From Flavobacterium eburneipallidum (GTDB taxonomy: Bacteria > Bacteroidota > Bacteroidia > Flavobacteriales > Flavobacteriaceae), in contig NZ_CP114291.2 in the NCBI RefSeq assembly GCF_027111355.2, forward strand, positions 2,728,001 through 2,792,000: DNA of 64,000 nt, written 5' to 3'. Below the pieces are notes generated by a model that was not told where the DNA came from, did not search any database, and saw nothing but the letters and a program-made list of their open reading frames with translations. Shown here piece by piece: positions 17,012 to 26,480 of the stretch. Within the stretch, counting starts at the first letter, position 1, and each line of letters starts with the position of its first letter. A program made the translations under genes and the position numbers.

Positions 17012-18337
17012 ATGCGAAAGATTATTTTAAGTGTGATTCTAATCACAGTTCTGGTATTATCCATTTTTTCAATTCACTTCATTTCTGAATCTGCAACATT
17101 AGGTGCTCACGTTGTAGAATTAAAATTAGACACAGGTGACACGGCTTGGATGATTGTTGCTACTGCACTTGTATTATTAATGACTCCAGGACTTGGATTC
17201 TTCTATGGTGGTATGGTAGGTAAAAAGAACGTTATCAGTACCGTACTACAAAGCTTCATGGCTATGGTAATTGTAACCATCTTATGGGTTGTTGTTGGAT
17301 TTGGATTATGTTTTGGTCCTTCTGTTGGAGGAATCATTGGTGATCCATCGTACAATTTGTTATTCCAAGGAGTTAGTGCTAACACTGCTTGGGAATTAGC
17401 ACCAACTATCCCAATGATATTGTTTGCTTTATTCCAAGCTAAATTTGCTATCATCACACCTGCTTTGATCACAGGAGCTTTTGCAGAAAGAGTACGTTTC
17501 TGGGCTTACTTGTTGTTCATGGTATTGTTTATCTTATTCATATATGCTCCATTATGTCACATGACTTGGCATCCTGATGGATTATTCTTCGGATGGGGAG
17601 TATTAGATTTTGCTGGAGGAACTGTAGTACACATGAGTGCTGGATGGGCTGCTCTTGCTGGAGCTATCTTTTTAGGAAAAAGAAAAGTTCAAAAATCAAA
17701 CCCTGCTCGTATTACTTATGTATTATTAGGAACTAGTTTATTATGGTTCGGTTGGTTCGGATTTAATGCTGGATCTGCTGTTGGAGCTGGAAGCCTTGCT
17801 GCTCAAGCTTTAGGAACTACAACTGTAGCTGCTGCTGCTGCTGCAATGGGATGGGTATTCTTGGATAAAATTCTTGGACACAAATTATCTGCAATGGGAG
17901 CTTGTATTGGAGCTGTTGTAGGATTGGTAGCGATTACTCCTGCTGCTGGATTCGTAACTATTCCTCACGCAATGGCAATTGGTATCATTGCAAGTATCGT
18001 AAGTAACCTTATGGTAGCTAAATTCAATAAAGAGAAAATTGACGATGCTTTAGATGTATTTGCTTGTCACGGTGTTGGAGGTATGGTAGGTATGCTTTTA
18101 ACTGGTGTATTTGCTTCTAAATCTGTAAACTCAATCGTAGGTGATAACCAAGGTTTAATCTTCGGGGATGCTACATTGTTTTTGATCCAATTAAAAGCAT
18201 TAGTTATTACTTCTATCTTTGCTTTCTGTGCATCTTATGCTTTGTTCTTCATTGTTAACAAAATAACTCCATTAAGAGTTTCTGAAGAAAAAGAAGAATT
18301 AGGATTAGATATTTCTCAACACGGAGAATACTTGTAG
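17012..18337 (+). CDS. amt: Ammonium transporter Amt
   Basis: The 441-residue protein is a polytopic membrane channel with about eleven segments plus an N-terminal hydrophobic leader. The family signature TPGLGFFYGGMVGKKN is present, and the pore twin histidines are in GTVVHMSAGW (H207) and DVFACHGVGGMVG (H353). It takes up ammonium under nitrogen limitation. No PII (glnK) gene follows, which is unusual for amt genes. A clear terminator lies 23 bases after the stop, so it is monocistronic. Confidence 0.95.
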   Translation: MRKIILSVILITVLVLSIFSIHFISESATLGAHVVELKLDTGDTAWMIVATALVLLMTPGLGFFYGGMVGKKNVISTVLQSFMAMVIVTILWVVVGFGLCFGPSVGGIIGDPSYNLLFQGVSANTAWELAPTIPMILFALFQAKFAIITPALITGAFAERVRFWAYLLFMVLFILFIYAPLCHMTWHPDGLFFGWGVLDFAGGTVVHMSAGWAALAGAIFLGKRKVQKSNPARITYVLLGTSLLWFGWFGFNAGSAVGAGSLAAQALGTTTVAAAAAAMGWVFLDKILGHKLSAMGACIGAVVGLVAITPAAGFVTIPHAMAIGIIASIVSNLMVAKFNKEKIDDALDVFACHGVGGMVGMLLTGVFASKSVNSIVGDNQGLIFGDATLFLIQLKALVITSIFAFCASYALFFIVNKITPLRVSEEKEELGLDISQHGEYL

Positions 18338-18360
18338 TATTTAGTATAACAACAAATAAT

Positions 18361-18392
18361 AAAAAACTCTCTGATCATTCAGGGAGTTTTTT
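18361..18392 (+). terminator. Intrinsic terminator after amt
   Basis: The stem ACTCTCTGA/TCAGGGAGT with one G-T wobble and a TCAT loop is followed by a T-run. An A-run on the other side could let it serve the minus-strand gene ending at 18449. Confidence 0.85.
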
Positions 18393-18448
18393 ATGCTATA
18401 AATAGAAACTTAAATAGCAAAACAAACTCAATTATTTCATTATAAAAT

Positions 18449-20659
18449 TTAATTCCCTCGCTTCTTCACTTTAAATTCAAATGTATTCGCTCCCAATAAT
18501 CCATCACTATCTACTCCTTCAATGTTTCCTATAAAAAGAGAATTGATGTCCGAGCAGAAAAAATCGACAGTTGCTTCTCCATTTATATCCGTAATTATAT
18601 CCGATTTCCAAAACAACGTATTGCGGTAATCTGGCGACGAATCGGTTATTGTTACTTCATCATAAATGGCTTCATAAAAAACTTTCTTGCCATAATAGCC
18701 TTCAACCATTACCACATTAAACATATCCAACAACTCTTCTTCGGTTAAATCCCTATAATTAAACCTAGGTTCTGGATGATTTTTACAGTTCAGAATACCA
18801 TTAATACATCTATAATCAACCACATGATCTAATCTGTACAAACTATCCAGTTTTCCTATGTATTTATCCCGAAATCCTTTCTTTTTTGAGATTATAGCAA
18901 CTTCTTTCAGTTTGGTTATAGTTTCCCGATCGGCAAAAGGAGAAACGACTTCTGGCTTTTTTTCTGGTATTTTTTCAATAGAATAAATCAGGTTTTTACT
19001 CTTGCGATTAGCATTGATTTTTTCGAAAAAATTACCCGAAAAATCAATACGGTATTTTGAATTTTCTGCTGTATTCAGTTGTAAATAAGTATAACTGCCC
19101 TCCCCTTTTTTAAACTCTTTAGCACCTATCGTAAAAACACCTATCGAGTCCGTCACGATAAAATATTTACCTGTCTTCTCATTGGATGTAGCCACAAACA
19201 TTGTTTTTCTTCCAACGGATTCAGTTATATTTTTCTTCATTTTTTCAAAACGAACTTTTGCTTTCCAATCCTCAAAAACCAGAGGTTGAATACTCGATTG
19301 CTCTTTTAGATTAGTTTCATTCCAAACATAATTTCGCCATCCTTGGGTAAGCATCAGTAAATTCAAGGCTTGTTTTCGATCTTTATTTTGTTCGTTAAAA
19401 TAATAAGCAGGATTGTAGATAGCTCCTTTTAATTGTGTAGAAAGCAAATAATGACTTTCGATGGTTTTTGCATCGAGTTTGTTTTGGTAAATTCCATCAA
19501 ACACACTTAAACCCAAATGTGCTACAATGGGTTGACCGTTAGAATCAGTAACTTTTATTTTTAAACTAGCTTTGTCACGAAGTGTATATCCCGTTTGGTT
19601 GAGTTCAGTCTTTATAAATAATTTTTGTTCTTGATTTACATACACCAATCGTTCTGCTACTGGTTCTAGGTTTTGATTAAAAAGAGTAACTTCGGCAATG
19701 CCTTGAGGCAAATCTTTTAAAGGAAGTTTGAATACCAATTCTTTTTTCAAAATCCCCTTGGCGATACTATAAACCACACCTCGAATCTGCAATCTCAAAT
19801 AAACTTTTTCTTCCTTTAAATCATCCGTTTGGGTAACTTTAAAGTAGGCTAACTCATTGTTACTGCCTATATAATGCAATACTTTTCCGCTAGTTTCTAT
19901 CGCTGATATATCGTATTTTTTATCCGAACCCAAAAGTTGAATATGGTATTTTTTAGTACTATCAGGAATAAAATCAAAACCACCCATACCAGCATGAGCA
20001 CTATTTAACGAAAGTACAGGAAAATCATTTTCAAACAAAGTCCCCGAAACATTCACAGGCAAGCCTTTTGAATTAACCGCTTTAAAAGCCAATGTACTCT
20101 CGATTCCTGAAACCAATTTTCCTCCTTCTGGGAAAGTTGTGAAATGCACCATACTGTCTTTCTCGATTGAAACTACCGTTGGTTTAGTGCGAATGGTTTT
20201 CTGAACTTCCAATTTCTTTGCGGCATAAAATTCCTTGGCAGTTCCTTCAAAAGAATGGCTGGTATAAGCTACCAAAGTATAAATCCCTTCTGCTAATGCG
20301 TTTTTTAAAAACAAATGCCCATTGACAAAACCGCTTTCTATTTCGTATTTTTTCTCCCAAACCACCTGATCCGTTTGATCTTCTATCAGCTGAACAAATA
20401 AAGTTTTACTACGTCCCGATGGATAAAAATATTGAGCATCCAACACATAAGCTTTAAACCAAACATCCTCCTCGGTTTCATAAATACCTTTGCTAGTTTG
20501 CAAATACACCAAATCAGCAATATTGTTTTTGGGTAACTTTTGCAGGGACTCCGCAAATTGTTCTGTATCGTTTGCGCCGTTTTGACCATAAAAAGATAAT
20601 GCCCAAAACAATAAAAAGAGATATAATAACTTTGGAAATTGGTTTGGTTTTAGATTCAT
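18449..20659 (-). CDS. Large secreted protein with MG2-like (macroglobulin) domain
   Basis: The 736-residue protein starts with a signal peptide (hydrophobic residues 10-22, SFYGQ end). Its first third resembles the MG1/MG2 beta-sandwich part of alpha-2-macroglobulin-like proteins: ADLVYLQTSKGIYETEEDVWFKAYVLD, later DKASLKIKVTDSNGQPIVAHLGLSVFD. No thioester motif or TonB plug is visible. Proteins of this layout are common in Flavobacteriia and are usually annotated as hypothetical or carboxypeptidase-regulatory-like. Its location is probably periplasm or outer membrane, and its function is unknown. It is monocistronic. Confidence 0.7.
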   Translation of the reverse strand: MNLKPNQFPKLLYLFLLFWALSFYGQNGANDTEQFAESLQKLPKNNIADLVYLQTSKGIYETEEDVWFKAYVLDAQYFYPSGRSKTLFVQLIEDQTDQVVWEKKYEIESGFVNGHLFLKNALAEGIYTLVAYTSHSFEGTAKEFYAAKKLEVQKTIRTKPTVVSIEKDSMVHFTTFPEGGKLVSGIESTLAFKAVNSKGLPVNVSGTLFENDFPVLSLNSAHAGMGGFDFIPDSTKKYHIQLLGSDKKYDISAIETSGKVLHYIGSNNELAYFKVTQTDDLKEEKVYLRLQIRGVVYSIAKGILKKELVFKLPLKDLPQGIAEVTLFNQNLEPVAERLVYVNQEQKLFIKTELNQTGYTLRDKASLKIKVTDSNGQPIVAHLGLSVFDGIYQNKLDAKTIESHYLLSTQLKGAIYNPAYYFNEQNKDRKQALNLLMLTQGWRNYVWNETNLKEQSSIQPLVFEDWKAKVRFEKMKKNITESVGRKTMFVATSNEKTGKYFIVTDSIGVFTIGAKEFKKGEGSYTYLQLNTAENSKYRIDFSGNFFEKINANRKSKNLIYSIEKIPEKKPEVVSPFADRETITKLKEVAIISKKKGFRDKYIGKLDSLYRLDHVVDYRCINGILNCKNHPEPRFNYRDLTEEELLDMFNVVMVEGYYGKKVFYEAIYDEVTITDSSPDYRNTLFWKSDIITDINGEATVDFFCSDINSLFIGNIEGVDSDGLLGANTFEFKVKKRGN

Positions 20660-20912
20660 AAAGTTGGTTTGGTTTTAGTTTTGTTTCATAGCGTTGAATA
20701 AGAATTCTTGTTTTATGCTGAATGACTGTTAATAATCAAAATTATGAAAAGATTAACCAACTTAAAACACTAAAAACCTTACAATTACCATACCGGAATT
20801 AAGTTTAATAAAGATTTATTGCTATCTGAAAAACAATTAAATACTAATAATATTGAATTAACTATTTTGATAATTTGTAAGAAAAAATTAATATATTTGA
20901 AAAAACAAAAAG

Positions 20913-20970
20913 CGAAACAAACCTTCGCCAATCTACCCAATTTTGGGTGTATATACGAAGGTTTGTTTCG
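20913..20970. repeat. Large nested hairpin upstream of a putative cassette gene
   Basis: A perfect 15-bp inverted repeat (CGAAACAAACCTTCG at 20913-20927 with CGAAGGTTTGTTTCG at 20956-20970) encloses a second stem ACCCAA-tt-TTGGGT at 20935-20948. It precedes the GTTGGCT box at 20982. It could be an attC-like recombination fold or a 5' regulatory hairpin. Confidence 0.65.
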
Positions 20971-20982
20971 TGTATATACTAG

Positions 20983-20996
20983 TTGGCTGCTACTTA
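20983..20996. repeat. Inverted-repeat box left of the cassette gene
   Basis: TTGGCTGCTACTTA here is the inverse of TAAGCAGCAGCTAA at 21707-21720 with 12 of 14 bases matching. The boxes lie 11 bases before the likely start and 6 bases after the stop of the enclosed gene. Confidence 0.6.
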
Positions 20997-21007
20997 AAAA
21001 AAATCGA

Positions 21008-21700
21008 ATGAAAGAAGAACCATCGAAAAAAGAAACAACATTAAAATATAAAGGTAAATTTGAAAGTATTTGGACAAACCCAGTATGGAGCAAAGTTATT
21101 TCAGCTGGAATTATTGCTTCAATAACAATTTTATACTCTATTGTTAAAAATGCTTTTGAAGACATTTCAATATATGAAGCTATAATCAAAGTTCTTAATT
21201 TCCAAATTGAAGTTTACTTATATTTAATGTTTTCAGTTTTTTCAATTGCAATCTATTTTATAATTAATTACTTAAGAAAGAAAATCAATAAAAAACATTT
21301 AGGTTTTGATCTCGACCAAAGAATAGGGAATTTTACTTTTAGAGAGCTTCATAATGCCCTTTTAACACATTTTATTGAAACTCCTGAAAGACTTCAATAT
21401 AATGCTCCTCCAACAATTGATCTTTTAACAGTTTATAAAATATACGCAAGAATTTTTAACCAAGGTGTTCAATGGGAAGATGATATGGATACATATTACA
21501 AAATAGGACCAATTTTAATGTCTTATGGTATTATTGAAAAAGTACCGACAACAAATAAATCAGATACAATAGGAATGGAAATGCTTCAAACTTCAAAGAT
21601 AGGTTTTGAATTTTTCGCTATGCTTGAGAAATGGCGAGTTTATAATAATAATGAATTTGAAGAAAGCGAGATACAAATTATAAAAGAAAAACAGAAATGA
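21008..21700 (+). CDS. Hypothetical two-span membrane protein in a cassette-like setting
   Basis: I do not recognise this 230-residue protein. A longer frame opens at 20819, but the first good start is ATG 21008, just after the inverted-repeat box, because the upstream part is the hairpin region. Two membrane segments lie near residues 26-46 and 67-88. A soluble C-terminal region follows, in which GPILMSYGIIEKV and MLQTSKIGFEFFAMLE resemble a winged-helix end. The tight brackets of inverted repeats suggest a mobile cassette. No integrase or transposase is adjacent. Confidence 0.6.
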   Translation: MKEEPSKKETTLKYKGKFESIWTNPVWSKVISAGIIASITILYSIVKNAFEDISIYEAIIKVLNFQIEVYLYLMFSVFSIAIYFIINYLRKKINKKHLGFDLDQRIGNFTFRELHNALLTHFIETPERLQYNAPPTIDLLTVYKIYARIFNQGVQWEDDMDTYYKIGPILMSYGIIEKVPTTNKSDTIGMEMLQTSKIGFEFFAMLEKWRVYNNNEFEESEIQIIKEKQK

Positions 21701-21706
21701 GCAAAA

Positions 21707-21796
21707 TAAGCAGCAGCTAACAGCTAGAGTTTCGTTGCGTGCGCAGCACGAACAATGAAACTCCTGTTGAACGGAACCGATTACACGTCCGTCAAC
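21707..21796. other. attC-like double-hairpin region after the cassette gene
   Basis: TAACAG (21718-21723) pairs loosely with CTGTTGA (21764-21770). Inside, GAGTTTC pairs with GAAACTC, and GTTGCGTGC pairs with GCACGAAC with bulged bases. A second hairpin, GTTGAACGGA with TCCGTCAAC, spans 21766-21796. Imperfect palindromes with bulges between AAC and GTT boxes recall integron attC sites, but the R boxes fit only partly. This is inference and no integrase is in view. Confidence 0.4.
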
Positions 21797-21832
21797 CTAT
21801 GTACTTATCGTAAAAATTTTAGAGAGAATAGC

Positions 21833-21864
21833 AAGAGGATTTATATTCCTCTTTTTTTTTTTTT
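21833..21864 (+). terminator. Intrinsic terminator after the cassette region
   Basis: AAGAGGA pairs with TCCTCTT across a short loop and runs into a 14-base T-tract. The rest of the gap to lutC (21865-22084) shows no gene or clear structure. Confidence 0.75.
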
Positions 21865-22084
21865 GAGTAATTTCTAGAGGTTTTATCGTGTTTTCCATCA
21901 CTTTTGAGCCCCGCTAGTCCAAACATTAGGTATCATAGATACTACGAATTTGAGCAATTGGCTTAATGGAAAGATGGTTTTGTATTTGGGATGATTTACT
22001 TCGTTTATTCGCTATCGCTCGGGTGGCAAATCCGAAAATAGGAGTTAATTCGAAATCAAACAAAAAATCAAAACATAATAAAAG

Positions 22085-22112
22085 ATCCTGTAAATCAACT
22101 AATTTACAGGAT
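22085..22112 (-). terminator. Hairpin terminator at the end of the rhamnose/lut unit
   Basis: A perfect 11-bp stem (ATCCTGTAAAT with ATTTACAGGAT, loop 6) lies 25 bases after the lutC stop. The minus-strand tail is T-rich but interrupted (CTTTTATTATG), so termination may be partial. Confidence 0.6.
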
Positions 22113-22137
22113 TCTATATTAAAATAAGTAATAGTTT

Positions 22138-22725
22138 TTACTCCATCAAAAACACGGTCAAACCTCTAGCTCCGTGAGCTCCTAAAACCAAAGATTGCTC
22201 AATATCGGCAGTTTTGGACGGGCCTGCTATAAAAGTAGCAAAGCCATATTCTTGGTTTGCTATTCTATCGTAGGCTTGGTGCATGGTGGCAACAATATCT
22301 TTTTTATTAACGATTATTGCCAAATATTGCGGAATAAACGGTGATACACGTTGCCCTAGAACAGCATCGGTTACCCAAAGAGCAGAGTTTTCGGCAACTC
22401 CAAAATGCGCTTTTACCAAAGCCAATTCTACATCTTTCAAAGAATGCGGATCTACAGTAAACCAATCCAGAGTGGCAATTTCTGAAAGTTCGGGAATGGT
22501 AGTAATTATTCGTTTATCTGTAGCGTAATTTTCCTTTACAAAATCAATCACTTCTTGGTAATTCGAAACTTCAATAAAATCGCCTCCAATACCACTTAAA
22601 ACTGTTTTGTATTTGTCCAAAATATCAAATTTTTCCTGACCTAAAACAGCTAAATCAGGCAATGTGTTAACAATTTCGGGTTGATTTTGTTTTATTTTTT
22701 CTAAAATACTGGCTCTGCTACTCAT
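22138..22725 (-). CDS. lutC: Lactate utilization protein C (LUD domain)
   Basis: The 195-residue protein is the LUD subunit of the LutABC L-lactate oxidation complex. It has the conserved C-terminal motif VDPHSLKDVELALVKAHFGVAENSALWVTD and ends with PSKTADIEQSLVLGAHGARGLTVFLME. The start is taken as ATG 22725 (MSSRASILEKIKQ). The frame is open 96 bases further upstream, but that part overlaps lutB and has no family match. It overlaps the lutB stop by 8 bases, so the two are translationally coupled. It completes conversion of L-lactate from rhamnose to pyruvate. Confidence 0.93.
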   Translation of the reverse strand: MSSRASILEKIKQNQPEIVNTLPDLAVLGQEKFDILDKYKTVLSGIGGDFIEVSNYQEVIDFVKENYATDKRIITTIPELSEIATLDWFTVDPHSLKDVELALVKAHFGVAENSALWVTDAVLGQRVSPFIPQYLAIIVNKKDIVATMHQAYDRIANQEYGFATFIAGPSKTADIEQSLVLGAHGARGLTVFLME

Positions 22726-24118
22726 TGTCTTTTCCTTTAGATTCTTTTGCATTTTTCTTGTACCATTCACGGAATGATTCTTCTGGTGGCGCTGGCATTT
22801 CTCTTTGTTTGTACCAAGCATTCAAATTATTATTCACCATAAAAGGGGCATTTTTCATTACAAATCGTCCCGCTTTTCCTGCTAAATCAAACACCATTGG
22901 ATTAGCCAAAACAGCTGCCATTCCTTTCATTGCCACAGTTTTTGCAGTTGGTGTATGTCCTTCTTTTACCAATACCTGACGCCATTTGTACAACTGATCG
23001 TGAATGTCAATTTTTACAGGACAAACATTGGTACAAGAACCACAAAGTGTGCTGGCAAAAGGCAAATCGGCATTTTTACTCATATCGAGATTGGGTGCCA
23101 AAATAGAACCAATAGGTCCCGCCACAGCATTGTGATAACTGTGTCCGCCACTTCGTCTGTAAACAGGGCAGGTGTTCATACAAGCACCGCAACGAATACA
23201 TTTCAAAGAATTCCTGAAATCTTCTCTACCTAATTGAGTACTTCTGCCATTATCAACAATTACAATGTGCATTTCTTGCCCCACTCTTGGCTTTTTGAAA
23301 TGACTCGAAAAAGTGGTTATAGGTTGTCCTGTAGCACTTCTTGCCAATAGTCGAAGAAAAACACTCAAATGCTTGCGCTCGGGAATCAATTTTTCAAATC
23401 CCATAGAAGCAATATGCACATCGGCAAGATGCGCACCCATATCGGCATTTCCTTCATTGGTGCAAACCACAAACTCACCCGTTTCTGCGATTGCAAAATT
23501 AACGCCTGTCAAAGCCACTTTTCTGGTAAGGAAAGTATCTCGAAGTTGATGTCTCGCAGATTCAGTTAAATATTGAGGATCAAAATTTCCTTTTTCTGTT
23601 CCCAAATGTTCATGAAATGTTTCACTAACATCTTCTTTTTTAAGATGAATAGCTGGCAAAACAATGTGACTTGGCGGTTCTTTACGAAGTTGTACAATAT
23701 ATTCTCCCAAATCAGAATCGATTACTTCAATTCCTTTTTCTGCTAAATATTCATTCAAATGGCATTCTTCCGTAAGCATGGATTTGGATTTCACCATTTG
23801 CTTGACATTATTCTTTTCCATTATAGAATGTACAATTCTGTTGTGCTCCTCACCATCGGCTGCCCAATGAACAATGATTCCATTTTGCAACGCATTGGCT
23901 TCGAATTGCACCAAATAATCATGAATATTAGAAAGTACGTTGTTCTTGATTTGCGATGCTGTTTCACGCAAGTTTTCCCATTCGGGAATGTTGTGTGCGG
24001 CTTTATCTCTCTTTTCACGAACAAACCAAAGCGTTTCATCGTGCCAATTTACGCGCTCCACATCTTTATTAAAACGTGTCGCGGCTTCGCTATGTTGTAT
24101 TATTTTTTCTGAAGACAT
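22718..24118 (-). CDS. lutB: Lactate utilization iron-sulfur protein B
   Basis: The 466-residue protein has an N-terminal LUD region (FNFAIAETGEFVVCTNEGNAD style) and two ferredoxin-type clusters: CIRCGACMNTCPVYR and CGSCTNVCPVKID. These carry electrons in L-lactate oxidation with LutA and LutC. The C-terminus has a DUF3390-like tail. It overlaps lutC and follows a GH28 gene. The LutA gene is separated from it by that GH28 gene, which is an unusual order. Confidence 0.94.
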   Translation of the reverse strand: MSSEKIIQHSEAATRFNKDVERVNWHDETLWFVREKRDKAAHNIPEWENLRETASQIKNNVLSNIHDYLVQFEANALQNGIIVHWAADGEEHNRIVHSIMEKNNVKQMVKSKSMLTEECHLNEYLAEKGIEVIDSDLGEYIVQLRKEPPSHIVLPAIHLKKEDVSETFHEHLGTEKGNFDPQYLTESARHQLRDTFLTRKVALTGVNFAIAETGEFVVCTNEGNADMGAHLADVHIASMGFEKLIPERKHLSVFLRLLARSATGQPITTFSSHFKKPRVGQEMHIVIVDNGRSTQLGREDFRNSLKCIRCGACMNTCPVYRRSGGHSYHNAVAGPIGSILAPNLDMSKNADLPFASTLCGSCTNVCPVKIDIHDQLYKWRQVLVKEGHTPTAKTVAMKGMAAVLANPMVFDLAGKAGRFVMKNAPFMVNNNLNAWYKQREMPAPPEESFREWYKKNAKESKGKDNE

Positions 24119-24157
24119 CTTATAGTAGTTTTCTATAGACCATTAGTCCGTTTAGAA

Positions 24158-25528
24158 TCAATTTTTATTTACAAAATTCAACACATTTTCATGAATAGAA
24201 TGCTCTCCTTGAACCGCATCTGCACTTACCTTTTTTAGAAAAATATTTTCTATAGGAAGTTCTTTTTGCCCTAATATTTTGGAAACAAACTTCACATTAG
24301 TTGCTTTTACATTATCCAAATATACGTTTTTAATAGGAGTTAATCGACGTTCGATTGTTGGAACTAAATCTTTCCATTGGTACAAAACATCGGTTTCTAT
24401 GCCCAATATTCCTTGGTCAATTTTACCAGAAGTAATATTGCTCATGTAGATATTTTTGACATAACCTCCTCTGCGTTCATTGGTTTTGATAAAAAGAAGG
24501 TGATTGAGTTTTGCCCCATCAATAACGGTACATTTATCAATAAATACATTTTCGATTCCACCTGATAATTCACTACCTATGGCGACTAATTGGTGGCCGT
24601 TTTTGACGGTACAATTACGCATCACAATATTTTTAGAAGGAGTATTCAATCGCCAAGCATCTTGATTACTTCCTGATTTGATAGCAATTGCATCATCACC
24701 TTGATCGAAAACACAATTTTCAATCAATACATTTTGGCTCATTTCTGGATCCACACCATCATTGTTGTGACCGTGAGCATAGACTTTCAAATTGCGAAGC
24801 ACCACATCTTTAGACAAAAATGGATGAATCGTCCAAAAAGGGCTATTAGTTATCGTAACACCATCCATCAAAATATTTTCACAACGATTGAATTGAATAA
24901 ATTGCGGACGAAAATTGGCAGTATCATTGACCATTTGTCGTTCTTCCATCGGTTTGTTGTAAGAAGCCAAATAGTACAATCTTTTCAAACTTTCCATGTG
25001 TGCTTTTGGGCGTTTGAACCATATTTTCCACACATCCATTTTGGCTTTCAATTCGCCTTCGCCTGTAATAGCTATGTTTTTGCATTGATACGCATAAATG
25101 AGTGGCGAATAATTATAGCATTCATAGCCTTCCCAAGTACTTCGAACAGCAGGCAGATAATCTTTTGGATTTTCTGAAAAAAGCAACAATGCGCCTTTCT
25201 CTAAATGCAAATTGACATTGCTTTTAAAATGAATTTTGGCTGTTAACCATTCGCCTTCAGGAATGACTACTGTTCCGCCTCCAACTTGATTGGCTTTAGC
25301 AATAGCATCGTTTATGGCTTTTGAAGTTTTGTCTTTATCTCCTTTAACAGCTCCAAAATCAACAATAGAGAATTTAGCACATTTGCTAAAATCGGGTACA
25401 TTGATAGCAGGCATTTTAAAAGGTGCTTCTACCTTAACCTTTTTTAAAGTTACTGAAGACTTATCTTTTTTAAAAGACAGAAAAATAAGTGACAGAAAAA
25501 GGACTAAACAGAGGGTTATTTTTTTCAT
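24158..25528 (-). CDS. GH28 polygalacturonase-type glycoside hydrolase
   Basis: The 456-residue protein has a signal peptide (hydrophobic residues 4-19) and a right-handed beta-helix. Its GH28 catalytic set is NNDGVDPE, then DQGDDAIAIKSG, NGHQLVAIGSE and FIKTNERRGG (Asp, Asp-Asp, His-Gly, Arg/Lys). It would release galacturonic acid or unsaturated pectic units in the periplasm. It lies inside the lut cluster, 39 bases upstream of lutB and 48 bases downstream of lutA. This links pectin depolymerisation to lactate and rhamnose use. Endo or exo action and rhamnogalacturonan preference are not resolved. Confidence 0.9.
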   Translation of the reverse strand: MKKITLCLVLFLSLIFLSFKKDKSSVTLKKVKVEAPFKMPAINVPDFSKCAKFSIVDFGAVKGDKDKTSKAINDAIAKANQVGGGTVVIPEGEWLTAKIHFKSNVNLHLEKGALLLFSENPKDYLPAVRSTWEGYECYNYSPLIYAYQCKNIAITGEGELKAKMDVWKIWFKRPKAHMESLKRLYYLASYNKPMEERQMVNDTANFRPQFIQFNRCENILMDGVTITNSPFWTIHPFLSKDVVLRNLKVYAHGHNNDGVDPEMSQNVLIENCVFDQGDDAIAIKSGSNQDAWRLNTPSKNIVMRNCTVKNGHQLVAIGSELSGGIENVFIDKCTVIDGAKLNHLLFIKTNERRGGYVKNIYMSNITSGKIDQGILGIETDVLYQWKDLVPTIERRLTPIKNVYLDNVKATNVKFVSKILGQKELPIENIFLKKVSADAVQGEHSIHENVLNFVNKN

Positions 25529-25576
25529 TTTATAGTTAATTTTTTAAATTTCAAAAAACAAAATCCTATGTTTTTT

Positions 25577-26320
25577 TTACAACGAAGAATTTAATATTTC
25601 AGCAATGTGAATGGTTTTTATTGGACTTTTTTGTCTTCGTAAAATCCCCTCCAAGTGCATCAAACAAGACATATCTCCACCAGTAATATACTCCACTTGG
25701 TGTTTCTCGTGGTCTTTGATTCGATCTTGTCCCATTTTTACAGAAATGGCTTCTTCGGTTACACAAAATGTACCTCCAAAACCGCAACATTCATCTTTTC
25801 TGGATAAGGAAACTAAATCAATTCCTTTGATTTTGCTCAATAATTGTCCTGGTTTAGAGAAAGGAGCTGCATTCAACTCACTCATTTGCGAAAGTTTTAA
25901 TCCTCTTTGTCCGTGGCAACTTTGATGCATTCCTACTTTGTGTGGAAAATTTCCTTCGATAGATTCTACTTTCAAAATATCAGTAATGAATTCCGTTAGT
26001 TCAAATACACGGTGACGCATTTGCTTGGCTACAGCTTCGTTATTGGCATCATGCAAATGTTCTTTGACGTGCATTACACAACTTCCAGAAGGGCAAACGA
26101 TATAATCGAATTCGGCAAAATTTGCCACAAAATTAGCCTCGCAACCTGTCGTTAAATGTTGGTATCCGCTATTAGCCATAGGCTGTCCGCAACAAGTTTG
26201 CTTCATTGGGAAACGAACATCACAACCTAATTTTTGTAATATTTCATAAGTAGCAATACCCACTTTTGGATAAAACTGATCTACATAACACGGTATAAAA
26301 AGTCCAATTTTCATTTTCAT
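25577..26320 (-). CDS. lutA: Lactate utilization protein A (CCG-domain Fe-S protein)
   Basis: The 247-residue protein has two CCG cysteine-rich motifs, TCCGQPMANSG and ECCGFGGTFCV, typical of LutA/GlcF-like heterodisulfide-type subunits. It forms the lactate oxidation complex with LutB and LutC. An in-frame ATG 6 bases inside the frame (26314) is an alternative start. It is the first lut gene downstream of rhamnulokinase in the same orientation, supporting a continuous rhamnose-to-pyruvate unit. Confidence 0.93.
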   Translation of the reverse strand: MKMKIGLFIPCYVDQFYPKVGIATYEILQKLGCDVRFPMKQTCCGQPMANSGYQHLTTGCEANFVANFAEFDYIVCPSGSCVMHVKEHLHDANNEAVAKQMRHRVFELTEFITDILKVESIEGNFPHKVGMHQSCHGQRGLKLSQMSELNAAPFSKPGQLLSKIKGIDLVSLSRKDECCGFGGTFCVTEEAISVKMGQDRIKDHEKHQVEYITGGDMSCLMHLEGILRRQKSPIKTIHIAEILNSSL

Positions 26321-26444
26321 TTATTTAAAATTGATACGTTGGAACGGTTTTGAAACCCGTCCGTACGCAATTTATATGTTTTGTTTCATTGAAATAAAAC
26401 TATTTTTTTTAAATCAATTTTCAACCTACAACGGATTCATTTTC

Positions 26445-26480
26445 ATTCGTAATTCGTAATTTTTTAATTCGTAATTGAAT
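26445..26480. repeat. Dispersed AATTACGAATT repeat, copy A
   Basis: The plus strand reads ATTCGTAATTCGTAATTTTT and continues AATTCGTAATTG. The same pattern occurs in opposite orientation at 34490-34516, so it is a low-complexity dispersed element. It lies just beyond the rhamnulokinase stop. Confidence 0.5.

Noticed and set aside
20819..21007. N-terminal extension of the cassette membrane protein
   Set aside because: It runs through the large hairpin and inverted-repeat box; ATG 21008 lies just after them and begins plausible protein.
20913..21796. Calling a definite integron
   Set aside because: No integrase is present and the R boxes fit only partly, so it is reported as a candidate only.
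24701..25177. Open frame opposite the first GH28 gene
   Set aside because: It is a shadow of the beta-helix codon pattern with odd composition.
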